Below, piece after piece: positions 8,178-16,165 of a stretch of 64,000 nt of DNA; within the stretch, counting starts at the first letter, position 1, and each line of letters starts with the position of its first letter. The notes under the pieces are model-generated. The model did not search any database. It saw only the letters and a list, made by a program, of their open reading frames with translations, and was not told the DNA's origin. The position numbers and the translations under genes were made by a program. Source of the DNA: Candidatus Rhodoferax randersensis (GTDB lineage Bacteria; Pseudomonadota; Gammaproteobacteria; Burkholderiales; Burkholderiaceae_C); the NCBI GenBank assembly GCA_016718155.1, contig JADKEH010000007.1:186001-250000 (forward strand), written 5' to 3'.

Positions 8178-8659
8178 GCGAGGCCGCCTTGGCTGGCGTT
8201 ACCGCCTACATCGGCCTGGGCGCCAATCTGGGCGATGCCAGTGCCAGCATCCTGCTGGCCATGGACGCCATTGCAGCACTGCCGGGGACCGCGCTACGTC
8301 GCCGCTCCAGCCTGTACCGTTCGGCGCCGGTCGATGCCACCGGCCCGGATTTCGTCAATGCGGTGGTGGAAGTTGTCACCGAGCTGACCGCCCCGGCGCT
8401 GCTGACAGAACTGCACGCCCTGGAGCACACTGCCGGGCGAGCGCGACCTTTTCGCAATGCGCCCCGCACCCTGGACCTGGACCTCTTGCTTTACGGCGAC
8501 GGCTCCATCAGCAGTCCCACCCTGGTGGTCCCGCATCCGCGGATGGCCGAGCGCGCGTTCGTGTTGCTGCCTCTGGCGCAAATCGCACCGCAGCGCGTCA
8601 ATGCCGCCCAGCTGCAGGCCACGGCCGGTCAGGCCATCGAGCGCCTGCCCGATCCGTGA
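8174..8659 (+). CDS. folK: 2-amino-4-hydroxy-6-hydroxymethyldihydropteridine pyrophosphokinase
   Basis: HPPK of folate biosynthesis: transfers pyrophosphate from ATP to 6-hydroxymethyl-7,8-dihydropterin. 161 residues: AYIGLGANLGD near the N-terminus, then the catalytic RPFRNAPRTLDLDLLLYG with the two metal-binding aspartates of LDLDLL, then VVPHPRMAERAFVLLPLAQI. The start is most likely TTG 8174, which overlaps the pcnB stop (TTGA). No ATG or GTG lies before the conserved core, and a second TTG at 8189 is the only alternative. It is the last gene of the operon that starts at 4133, followed by a repeat element. Confidence 0.94.
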   Translation: MSEAALAGVTAYIGLGANLGDASASILLAMDAIAALPGTALRRRSSLYRSAPVDATGPDFVNAVVEVVTELTAPALLTELHALEHTAGRARPFRNAPRTLDLDLLLYGDGSISSPTLVVPHPRMAERAFVLLPLAQIAPQRVNAAQLQATAGQAIERLPDP

Positions 8660-8680
8660 GACTCAACGTGAAGGAACATC

Positions 8681-8812
8681 GTCATTGCGAACGCAGTGAA
8701 GCAATCCAGGACTCCTGAACCCATGGATCGCCACGGCCTGCGGCCTCGCGATGACGATGCTGGCTCAAGCTCCGGGTGCGGTATCGGGCCGGGTTCGGGG
8801 GCTCGCCATGAC
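8681..8812. repeat. Dispersed ~130-bp repeat, copy A (GTCATTGCGA ends)
   Basis: It begins GTCATTGCGA and ends TCGCCATGAC, near-perfect terminal inverted repeats, with an internal CTCGCGATGAC that makes the left half palindromic by itself. A second copy with the same layout lies at 49596-49728, matching over almost the whole length. It fills most of the 195-bp gap between the convergent folK and RidA genes and holds no credible gene. Confidence 0.9.
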
Positions 8813-8854
8813 AGTGCCTTGTCAAGACGCAGGGTGGACAAGGGTCCTTGTCGG

Positions 8855-9310
8855 TTAGCCCAGTTCGGCAATCAATTCGATTTCGACACAAGCACCCAGC
8901 GGGATTTGGGCCACGCCGAAGGCGCTGCGGGCGTGGGCGCCCTTGTCCCCAAACACCTTGCCAATCAGTTCGCTGGCGCCGTTGGTGACCAGATGCTGTT
9001 CCGTGAATTCGCCAGTCGAGTTGACCAGCGACATCAGCTTGACAATGCGCGTGACGCGGTTGAGGTCGCCCACGGCGGCGTGCAGCGTACCCATCAGATC
9101 GACGGCGACGGCGCGCGCGGCGGCTTGGCCCTCTTCGGTGCCCATGGTCTTGCCGAGCTGCCCGACCCACGGTTTGCCGTCTTTTTTGGCGATGTGTCCG
9201 CTCAGGAAAACCAGGTTGCCAGTCTGGACAAAGGGAACGTAGGCCGCAGCTGGCACGGCTACGGGCGGCAGGGTGATGCCAAGTTCGGTCAGGGTGGTGT
9301 AGATGCTCAT
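8855..9310 (-). CDS. RidA (YjgF/YER057c/UK114) family protein
   Basis: A 151-residue member of the trimeric RidA superfamily, which includes deaminases of reactive enamine/imine intermediates. Seen here are VQTGNLVFLSGHIAKKDGKP, the conserved HAAVGDLNRVTRIVKLMSLV region, and the C-terminal signature ARSAFGVAQIPLGACVEIELIAEL. The arginine of the signature (A-R-S-A) corresponds to the catalytic arginine of active RidA proteins. The length and the longer N-terminus suggest the YjgH/Rid2-like branch. It lies just downstream (minus strand) of the transglutaminase gene, 31 bp apart, possibly co-transcribed. Confidence 0.88.
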   Translation of the reverse strand: MSIYTTLTELGITLPPVAVPAAAYVPFVQTGNLVFLSGHIAKKDGKPWVGQLGKTMGTEEGQAAARAVAVDLMGTLHAAVGDLNRVTRIVKLMSLVNSTGEFTEQHLVTNGASELIGKVFGDKGAHARSAFGVAQIPLGACVEIELIAELG

Positions 9311-9341
9311 GGGAAAGTTTGACTCTCAAAAAAGGAACGGA

Positions 9342-10244
9342 CTATTTTGGCACTTCAGCTTTGGAGACCTGGATGTCGATGCGATGACTGAAGCGGACCT
9401 CGGCTATGTCCGCGCGTCCCTCCACAGGCGCCGCAGCGGCCGGGTCGAGTGCGCAAGCCAGCGCAATGTGTCCCGCGCCCGTGAGCAGGCCCGAGGTCGG
9501 GTCCATGCCGATCCAGCCTGCACCGGGCAGATAGACCTCGCACCAGGCGTGCAACTCCGAGCGGCTCGGCAAATCTGGCGATCCCGGCACGTCGCCTTGC
9601 GCCGACACCAGTACATCAATCAGGTACCCCGACACAAAGCGTGCCGCCAGCCCAAGGCGGCGAAATAACTGCACCAGCAGCCAGCTTGAATCGCGGCAGG
9701 AGCCGCTGCCAAGTTCCAGGGACTGTTCAGGGGTTTGCACGCCAGCTTCATGGCGAACGCCGTAGGTGATCGCGCGGGCAATGCGCTGGTTTGCCGCGAT
9801 CAGGAACTGCACGGTGTCGCTCGCCGGTCGATCAAGCTCGCGCGCCAGATCCAGGAAGCGTGGCCACGCCCCACACGCCGACTCCACCGACAGGTAGGGC
9901 GCCAACGTGCGCTGATCCGAGTCGCTGTAGGAGAAGGGGTAGGCGTTGGCCGAAGGGTCCAGGAAGAAGTCAAACGGATTGAGCTCAGTCAGGGTGACGG
10001 ACAGATCCACTTCGACTTCGAACTCGGTGCAGGGCTGCGTGAACACCAGGCGGGCGAGCCGGTTGGCCAGCGGGTCTTGTTGCCAATGAATGAAGTGCGA
10101 CGATGGCCGCACCGTCAAGGAATAGGCGCCAATCGGAGTGCGGCAATGGGGCGCCGGGTGCAGCCGAACGATGTGGGGGCCCAGATTGACGGCGCGGTCG
10201 TACTGGTAGCGCGTCAGGTGGTGCAGGTGGGCAAGGAGGGTCAT
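9342..10244 (-). CDS. Transglutaminase-like cysteine protease family protein
   Basis: A 300-residue protein with the bacterial transglutaminase N-terminal beta domain (from LHHLTRYQYDRAV) and a transglutaminase core. The catalytic triad is readable: C183 in GSGSCRDSSWLLVQ, H232 in SELHAWCEVY and D248 in WIGMDPTSG. The start ATG 10244 follows an AGGAGG-like sequence; the frame is open further upstream but not family-like. Family members are thought to act as proteases or amide-forming enzymes. In many bacteria they are encoded beside ATP-grasp and alpha-E genes like those at 40036-42457, here 30 kb away. Confidence 0.85.
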   Translation of the reverse strand: MTLLAHLHHLTRYQYDRAVNLGPHIVRLHPAPHCRTPIGAYSLTVRPSSHFIHWQQDPLANRLARLVFTQPCTEFEVEVDLSVTLTELNPFDFFLDPSANAYPFSYSDSDQRTLAPYLSVESACGAWPRFLDLARELDRPASDTVQFLIAANQRIARAITYGVRHEAGVQTPEQSLELGSGSCRDSSWLLVQLFRRLGLAARFVSGYLIDVLVSAQGDVPGSPDLPSRSELHAWCEVYLPGAGWIGMDPTSGLLTGAGHIALACALDPAAAAPVEGRADIAEVRFSHRIDIQVSKAEVPK

Positions 10245-10340
10245 GGGTGGCGGGGCGTGGCGCAAGGGCAGCGGGCCTGAAGCGAAGCAGGTCCCTGCCA
10301 TTCTAGTCGGCCCCCTCGATCCCGCACCTTGCGCCGGCCA

Positions 10341-11111
10341 TCACAGCGCGTAGGTCTGCTCCAGGTAGTCGATGATGGCCGCCGACTCGAACATCTTGAC
10401 GTCCGTGTTGGGGTCCTCCAGGTAGGGCACCTGTACCCGTCCCAGCTGAGCCAGCATCTTTTCGCGCTTGCCACCGGCTTTGGGTCGGTACGGTCCGGGG
10501 CGTACGCGCATGGCGGCCGGACCCATGTCGGCGAACTGTTCCTTGCCCAGGTTGTGCAGGGTGTAGGGCAGTTCCAGCTCGGTCAGGCGTTCGCGCACCA
10601 GCCGTGAATAGGGGCTCGACTCAAAACTCCACAGCGCCAAGGGCTTGCCTGGCTTGCGCGACACGCGCGCCTGGGTGCCACGCTGTTGACGCACCAGCGC
10701 GCCGACCGCGCCAATGAGGCTGTCCGCGCCACTGGCGCGGTAGTTGCGCGGCGTTGCGCGCTTGGCATAGGTTTGAAACAGGTGTTCGACGATGGATGTG
10801 GCGTCGGTCAGGGTGGCTGGACCATTGGGGTCAACCAGCACCGGCTGGCCCTGCGTGCCGCCCAGCGATTTCGCTTTGGGTGCAAAGCGTTGGCCACCCT
10901 GTGGGCAGGGCCAGACCTGCACGTCCAGGCCCAGCGAAGTCAAAGCTTCGCGCACGCGCCGACAGGCCGGGCTACCTTCCATGTCATAGAGTGCAAGCGG
11001 TTTGGGTGGTTGCGTGGCCGCATGGATAACGCTGGTGCCGCGCCAGCCGCCCAGGGTGGACGAGAGGGTGGAGCCGGCCACGCTCAGATGGTGAGCCAGG
11101 GTCTTGGGCAT
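10341..11111 (-). CDS. Tandem GST N-terminal (thioredoxin-fold) domain protein
   Basis: A 256-residue protein with two thioredoxin-like GST_N units. The first (about residues 38-118) carries LYDMEGSPACRRVREAL with Cys50. The second (about 155-256) carries LWSFESSPYSRLVRERL, with serine and tyrosine where the first has the cysteine. Each ends in a helix such as IIDYLEQTYAL. There is no all-alpha GST C-terminal domain, so classical glutathione transfer is doubtful. It starts 21 bp downstream of the WS/DGAT homologue on the same strand, so the two are probably one transcription unit. The substrate is unknown. Confidence 0.75.
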   Translation of the reverse strand: MPKTLAHHLSVAGSTLSSTLGGWRGTSVIHAATQPPKPLALYDMEGSPACRRVREALTSLGLDVQVWPCPQGGQRFAPKAKSLGGTQGQPVLVDPNGPATLTDATSIVEHLFQTYAKRATPRNYRASGADSLIGAVGALVRQQRGTQARVSRKPGKPLALWSFESSPYSRLVRERLTELELPYTLHNLGKEQFADMGPAAMRVRPGPYRPKAGGKREKMLAQLGRVQVPYLEDPNTDVKMFESAAIIDYLEQTYAL

Positions 11112-11132
11112 GATGGTCTTGGTCTGCCTGGT

Positions 11133-12470
11133 TCAGGGTTTGGGCGTCTTGCCACGGCTTGCGCGTGCGGCCGACGTCGGTGTCTTGCTTGCGGTCTTGG
11201 TGGCGGGGGCCGTTTTGTGTCGGGTGATCGGACGCTTCGCCGGCTTGGATGTGTGCAGTGCGGCCTCCAACTCCTGAATTGACGCGTCGGTGTAGTCCAG
11301 CAAGCGTTGTAGGGACGGCACGGAGCGGCGGCAGGCGATGAAACCAAAGCCGAGGTGGTCGGCGTAACCGCTGATGGTGATGTTGAGCGCCAGGTAGTGC
11401 GTGGGGATCGAGACGGGATAGGCCTCGTCAAGCCGGGCACCATTCAAGTACAGCGTCTCCTTGACGCCGGGCACATTGGAGATCACCACATTGAACACCG
11501 GGTGCTTGCGGGCCGTGCCGGTGAGAATGCCGGGCCCCAATGGTGCGATGGTGGTCATGCCGTGCGCCATTTTTTGCAGTCGCGGCATGCTGGCCAGGCG
11601 CTCCTTGGCGGCCTGGGTGGATTCGATGATCCATTGCAGGCGCTTGACGGGATCGGCCACGTGGGTGCACAGGTTGGCCAGCATCAGGCTGACCTGGTTG
11701 CCGGTGTCTTGCGCGTCCTCGCGCAGTGACACGGGCACCATGGCGATCAACGGGGCCTTGGGCAACTTGTCGTGCGCGAGCAGGTAGCGCCGCAGTGCGC
11801 CAGCACAGATGGCCAGTGTCACATCGTTGACGGTGGCGCCGCTGGCAGCGCCAATGGCTTTGAGGCGGGCCAGCGAATAGGACTGCGCGGCAAAGCGGCG
11901 CGAGCCCGAGATTTCGACATTGAAGGCAGTTGGCGGCGCCTGAAAGGCCCTGGCGGACGTGGTGTTGGCTTGCTGGCCCTCCAGCATGTCCCACAGGCCG
12001 GCGCCGATGCCCGGAAGCAACTGACCGCCGGCCCGCGTCGCGGCGCTCAGTGCTCCCAGCAGCCGCTGTGCCGTGGATTGCGTTACGGCCGTTTCCGGTT
12101 TGCTGCGTCGGGGCGCCGGTTGCGCCCAGATCGGCGGCGTGCTGTGGTGCGGGTCTGTGGACATGGAGCGCGCCATCAGCCTGGCACCGGCGACGCCGTC
12201 GATCAGCGCCGGCAGCGCAACATGGCGCAGGTGGTAGTCCAGTTCGAACTCCTGATCCTCCTCCCAGTACCACAGACCCAATTTGAGCACCGGGCGCAAA
12301 TTGAACGGGGCGTGCGCCGACAGGTGCTTGCGCCATCCGGTCAGAAACCGATGCAGGTGGTGTGCTTCGCCGCGCGGCGGTGTGTAGATGTTGAGGCCCG
12401 CCACGTGCATCGGCTGGCTGCGCGTCTCCATCCACAGGAAAGCGGAATCGGTCGGGCTGAGTGCTTCCAT
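11133..12470 (-). CDS. Wax ester synthase/diacylglycerol acyltransferase homologue with internal deletion
   Basis: WS/DGAT-family acyltransferase (lipid storage; acyl-CoA to alcohol or diacylglycerol), 445 residues. It matches the family from LSPTDSAFLWMETRSQPMHV through the central region with NDVTLAICAGALRRYL to the SNVPG motif and the ALNITISGYADHLGFGF segment. The C-terminal 50 residues are a Lys/Ala/Thr-rich tail. Oddity: at residues 83-92 the sequence reads HVALPALIDG. Intact members have about 55-60 residues between HVALP and ALIDG, holding the PLW motif and the HH of catalytic HHxxxDG. The reading frame is kept, so this looks like an in-frame deletion near base 12209; activity is doubtful. 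Confidence 0.85.
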   Translation of the reverse strand: MEALSPTDSAFLWMETRSQPMHVAGLNIYTPPRGEAHHLHRFLTGWRKHLSAHAPFNLRPVLKLGLWYWEEDQEFELDYHLRHVALPALIDGVAGARLMARSMSTDPHHSTPPIWAQPAPRRSKPETAVTQSTAQRLLGALSAATRAGGQLLPGIGAGLWDMLEGQQANTTSARAFQAPPTAFNVEISGSRRFAAQSYSLARLKAIGAASGATVNDVTLAICAGALRRYLLAHDKLPKAPLIAMVPVSLREDAQDTGNQVSLMLANLCTHVADPVKRLQWIIESTQAAKERLASMPRLQKMAHGMTTIAPLGPGILTGTARKHPVFNVVISNVPGVKETLYLNGARLDEAYPVSIPTHYLALNITISGYADHLGFGFIACRRSVPSLQRLLDYTDASIQELEAALHTSKPAKRPITRHKTAPATKTASKTPTSAARASRGKTPKP

Positions 12471-12636
12471 CGAGATGTCCTTTGTGTGACCTGTCGGTGC
12501 TCAAGACGGCAGTCTACCGAGAGTCGGGGTTGGCCCCGTCGCTATCATGCAGGATCGGCGCAAAGCGTGGCGGCTTGGCTTGTCACGGCTGCGACGGCCA
12601 GACCGACACAACCGAAGTTGCGAAAGCCCCCAACGA

Positions 12637-14238
12637 ATGATCGACGACCGATTGAACCGACGCCAGGTGATAACGCTGGTTGGCGCAGGGTTAGGTGGCC
12701 TGTGGCTGGCGCCGGCTGCGCTGGCGCAGCCCCGGTGGCATCACAACCCCTTTGGCCTGGGCGTTGCCAGCGGCTCGCCGACACACGACTCCGTGGTGCT
12801 GTGGACGCGCCTGCATGCCAGCGACCGGTTTAGTGCTGGCGTGGGGCGTGACCCGGTTGCGGTGCGTTGGGAGATAGCGCACGACGACAATTTTTTGCGC
12901 CCAGTGCAAACTGGACAGGTGCTGGCGGTGCCGCAGTTGGCGCACTCGGTGCATGCCGAGGTTCGGGGATTGGAGCCGGACCGCTGGTACTTCTACCGTT
13001 TCATGAGCGGCGATGCGGTCAGTGCCGTGGGGCGCACGCGGACCTTTCCTAAACCCGAGGCGGCAGTGGCACGCCTGCGGCTGGCTTACGCGTCGTGCCA
13101 GAAGTGGGAGGATGGCTACTTCAGTGCCTGGCGGCACATGCGTGCCGAGAATCTGGATGCGGTCATGTTCCTGGGTGACTACATCTACGAGTACCCCGGA
13201 ACGACCAGCAAGTTGCGCACGCCAGGCGGCGGCTGGGTGATCACGCTCGACGACTATCGGCGCCGCTACGCTTTGTACAAGGGCGACTCCGACCTGCAGG
13301 CGATGCACGCGCACTGCCCCTGGCTGATGACCTGGGACGACCATGAAGTGCAAAACGACTACGCCGGACAGCAAGCCGGTGACAGCGGCATGTTCGACCC
13401 GGCTTCCCCCAACGACTTTTTGGCGCGCCGTGCCGCAGCGTACCAAGCCTACTACGAACACATGCCCATCAGTGCCTCGGCGCTGACCCGGGCGCTGGCC
13501 GGGCTCGGCGAGGGTGCCGAGATGCGAATCTACCGCAGCGTGCCGTTTGGGCGCCTGGCCAAGCTGTACCTGCTCGATGCCCGCCAGTACAAGGACCCCC
13601 AGGTCTGCACCAAGGATGGCAGACGCGGGTCGGGGACTGTCAATCCCAGACACTGCCCGCAATGGGACGATCCCACGCGGTCGATGCTGGGGCAGGCCCA
13701 GGAACAATGGCTGGAGCAGGAACTTGGCCAACAGGGTGCAACAGCCGTCACCTGGAACGTGCTGGGCCAGCAAACGCTGGTGGGGCAACGCGATTTCAGA
13801 CCCGGCCCGGAGCAGTTTTTGTGGAACGATGGCTGGGATGGCTACGCCAGCGCGCGGCAACGTCTGACCGATGCCCTGCAGCGGCAGGCGGTTGGCAACC
13901 CGGTGTTCCTGGGTGGCGATGTGCATGAGAACTGGGTCGGTCACGTCAAGGCCGACTACGCCCAGGCCGCCAGCGCCAATGTGGGTGTCGAATTCTGCGG
14001 CACCAGCATCACCTCGCGCTCAGGCGGCAATGGCAAGCTGGCCGAGCGCCTGGTCGAGAATCCGCATTTCGTGTTTGCCGAGTGCGAGCGTAAAGGCTAT
14101 GGCGTGGCGGAGTTCACGCCCGCACGGCTTACCACCACCTTGCGCGTGGTGCAGGACGTGAGCCGCCAGGACAGCGGCATCGAGACGCTGGCGCAGTTTG
14201 CCGTGCGGCCGGGGCGATCGGTGATCGAGCGCCTGTGA
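12637..14238 (+). CDS. phoD: PhoD-family alkaline phosphatase (Tat-exported)
   Basis: Secreted Ca/Fe-type phosphodiesterase/monoesterase, 533 residues from ATG 12637. The N-terminus carries a twin-arginine signal (R8-R9 in LNRRQVITLV, then a hydrophobic stretch ending PAALAQ near residue 31). Metal- and substrate-binding motifs are AYASCQKWEDGYF, FLGDYIYEY, TWDDHEVQNDYAG and, near the end, VFLGGDVHENW. The open frame extends upstream to 12547 without signal character, so the later start is preferred. It is divergent from the WS/DGAT gene across 166 bp. No Pho box was recognised by eye. Hairpin repeats follow. Confidence 0.92.
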   Translation: MIDDRLNRRQVITLVGAGLGGLWLAPAALAQPRWHHNPFGLGVASGSPTHDSVVLWTRLHASDRFSAGVGRDPVAVRWEIAHDDNFLRPVQTGQVLAVPQLAHSVHAEVRGLEPDRWYFYRFMSGDAVSAVGRTRTFPKPEAAVARLRLAYASCQKWEDGYFSAWRHMRAENLDAVMFLGDYIYEYPGTTSKLRTPGGGWVITLDDYRRRYALYKGDSDLQAMHAHCPWLMTWDDHEVQNDYAGQQAGDSGMFDPASPNDFLARRAAAYQAYYEHMPISASALTRALAGLGEGAEMRIYRSVPFGRLAKLYLLDARQYKDPQVCTKDGRRGSGTVNPRHCPQWDDPTRSMLGQAQEQWLEQELGQQGATAVTWNVLGQQTLVGQRDFRPGPEQFLWNDGWDGYASARQRLTDALQRQAVGNPVFLGGDVHENWVGHVKADYAQAASANVGVEFCGTSITSRSGGNGKLAERLVENPHFVFAECERKGYGVAEFTPARLTTTLRVVQDVSRQDSGIETLAQFAVRPGRSVIERL

Positions 14239-14287
14239 AGGTGACCGATTTCGCCAGACTGGTGTGCGGACCTATTGTGCTGAACCC

Positions 14288-14379
14288 GCAGCGGGGTGGG
14301 GGCACACGCCGCCGTTCGTGTCCCCCGCCCTGCGGGCTCCTCCTTGACCTCACTCTGGCGTGTACCCCCACCCCGCTGC
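14288..14379. repeat. Hairpin repeat 1: 23-bp inverted repeat, conserved loop
   Basis: Arms 14288-14310 and 14357-14379 are complementary at 22 of 23 positions (GCAGCGGGGTGGGGGCACAC... pairing with ...CCCCCACCCCGCTGC). The 46-nt loop contains GCCCTGCGGGCTCCTCCTTG. The loop matches, in reverse orientation, the loop of the neighbouring hairpin, while the stems are unrelated. It lies in the 394-bp gene-free gap (14239-14632) between phoD and spoVR and could also terminate phoD transcription. Confidence 0.85.
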
Positions 14380-14429
14380 TGCGAAGGGATTCTATTTCTC
14401 TTTTCTCAGGCCAACAAACCACGCAATTT

Positions 14430-14521
14430 GGGGAGCAGGCTGCCTGGGTGTTCTGCGCAGGTCAAGGGGGAGCCCACAGGGCGGAGGACACGGAGCAGAA
14501 CACCCAGGCAGCCTGCTCCCC
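14430..14521. repeat. Hairpin repeat 2: perfect 27-bp inverted repeat, same loop inverted
   Basis: Arms 14430-14456 and 14495-14521 are perfectly complementary (GGGGAGCAGGCTGCCTGGGT... with ...ACCCAGGCAGCCTGCTCCCC). The 38-nt loop is the reverse complement, with a few changes, of the core of the first hairpin's loop 100 bp away. It is not followed by a clear T-run on either strand. The remaining ~110 bp before the spoVR stop hold nothing recognised. Confidence 0.9.
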
Positions 14522-14632
14522 GCGCCGACCAATTGGCGCCTGCTCTCGTTGGCAGTCGATCCAGCCCTATGCATCGATCTACCAGAAAACTGGCATTTCT
14601 TGGGCAAACACCTTGAAGGAGTGCCGTATACC

Positions 14633-16165
14633 TTAAGGACTGGAGCCGCGGTCGCCGCGCTTTTCGCGCATGCGCTCGGCAACCAGGCTGACCTTGCCAT
14701 CCTGATCCTGGCTTTCCAGGCGCACGGTAAAGCCCCACAGGTAGGCGACGTGTTCCAGCACCGCGGCGCTGGTTTCGTCCAGGGGCCGGCGCTGGTGCAC
14801 GAAGTGGCGCAGCGTCAGCGAGCGGTCGCCGCGCAGGTCCACATTCCAGACCTGGATGTTGGGCTCGCGGCTGCCCAGGTTGTACTGTTCGGAGAGCTGG
14901 CGGCGCAGCGTGCGGTAGCCGCTTTCATCGTGGATGGCCTGGATCTGCAGTTTCTCCCTGGCTTCATCATCGAGCACCGAGAAGAAGCGGAACTCGCGCA
15001 TCAGCTGCGGCGAGAGGTACTGCGCGATGAAACTCTCGTCCTTGAAATTTTGCATCGCAAACTCGAAGGTCTCGCGCCAGTCGGAGCCGGCAATGTCGGG
15101 AAACCACTCGCGGTCTTGCGGGGTCGGATGTTCACAGATGCGGCGCAGGTCGCGCCACATGGCAAAGCCCAGCGCGTAGGGGTTGATGCCGTTGTAGTGT
15201 GGGCTGTTGTAGGGCGGCTGGTAGACCACGTTGGTGTGCGACTGCAGAAACTCCAGCATGAAGCCGTCCGACAGCGCGCCCTGCTCATACAGCGTGTTGA
15301 GCAGCGTGTAGTGCCAGAACGTGGCCCAGCCTTCGTTCATCACCTGGGTCTGGCGCTGCGGGTGGAAGTATTGCCCGATCTTGCGCACGATGCGCACCAC
15401 TTCGCGTTGCCACGGCTCCAGCAGCGGTGCGTTCTTCTCGATGAAGTACAGCAGGTTCTCCTCGGGCTCGGCCGGAAAGCGCTTTTCCAACTCGGCCTGG
15501 CTGACTTCAAGTTGCGGCGGCAGCGTGCGCCACAGGTCGTTGACCTGCGCCTGCAGGTAGTCAGCGCGCTCCTGCTGGCGCAAGGTCTCCTTTTGCAGCG
15601 ACAGGGGCGGCGAGCGTTTGTAGCGGTCCACCCCGAGGTTGAGCAGGGCGTGGCAGGCGTCGATCAGGCGCTCGACCACACTCACGCCATGGCGCTCCTC
15701 GCACTGCGCGATGAACTGTTTGGCAAACACCAGGTAGTCGATGATGGCGTCGGCGCTGGTCCACTGCTTGAACAGGTGGTTGCCCTTGAAGAAGGAGTTG
15801 TGGCCGTAGGCCGCGTGGGCGATCACCAGCGCCTGCATCGGCAGCGTGTTCTCCTCCATCAGGTAGGCGATGCAGGGGTCGGAGTTGATCACGATCTCGT
15901 AGGCCAGGCCCATCTGGCCGCGTTTGTAGCGGCCTTCCGTGGCCAGGAAGTGTTTGCCGAAGGACCAGTGGTTGTAGTACACCGGCATGCCAATGGAGGC
16001 ATAGGCGTCCATCATCTGCTCGGCGCTGATCAGCTCCAGCACGTGCGGGTAGCAGTCCAGCCGGTAGTGCGCGGCGACCTTGTTGATGGCCTGGTCGTAC
16101 TGCTCCAACGCCGCAAAGGTCCATTCCGAACCGAGGGGCAGGGCGGGGATTTTGTCCAGTGTCAT
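14633..16165 (-). CDS. spoVR: SpoVR family protein (YcgB-like)
   Basis: A 510-residue cytosolic protein of the SpoVR/YcgB family, known from spore-cortex defects in Bacillus and, in proteobacteria, as the partner of YeaG/YeaH in stationary-phase and nitrogen-stress responses. The biochemical function is not established. The family core runs through SAEQMMDAYASIGMPVYYNH, an AYLMEENTLPMQALVIAHA segment and HPQRQTQVMNEGWATFWHYT, to HYNGINPYALGFAMWRD. Conserved His/Glu residues in these segments look like metal-site residues. Its ATG start overlaps the yeaH stop by four bases; it is third in the prkA-yeaH-spoVR operon. Confidence 0.95.
   Translation of the reverse strand: MTLDKIPALPLGSEWTFAALEQYDQAINKVAAHYRLDCYPHVLELISAEQMMDAYASIGMPVYYNHWSFGKHFLATEGRYKRGQMGLAYEIVINSDPCIAYLMEENTLPMQALVIAHAAYGHNSFFKGNHLFKQWTSADAIIDYLVFAKQFIAQCEERHGVSVVERLIDACHALLNLGVDRYKRSPPLSLQKETLRQQERADYLQAQVNDLWRTLPPQLEVSQAELEKRFPAEPEENLLYFIEKNAPLLEPWQREVVRIVRKIGQYFHPQRQTQVMNEGWATFWHYTLLNTLYEQGALSDGFMLEFLQSHTNVVYQPPYNSPHYNGINPYALGFAMWRDLRRICEHPTPQDREWFPDIAGSDWRETFEFAMQNFKDESFIAQYLSPQLMREFRFFSVLDDEAREKLQIQAIHDESGYRTLRRQLSEQYNLGSREPNIQVWNVDLRGDRSLTLRHFVHQRRPLDETSAAVLEHVAYLWGFTVRLESQDQDGKVSLVAERMREKRGDRGSSP

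Noticed and set aside
14239..14632. CRISPR-like or tandem repeat array in the phoD-spoVR gap
   Set aside because: There are two single hairpins with inverted loops, no regularly spaced direct repeats and no cas gene.
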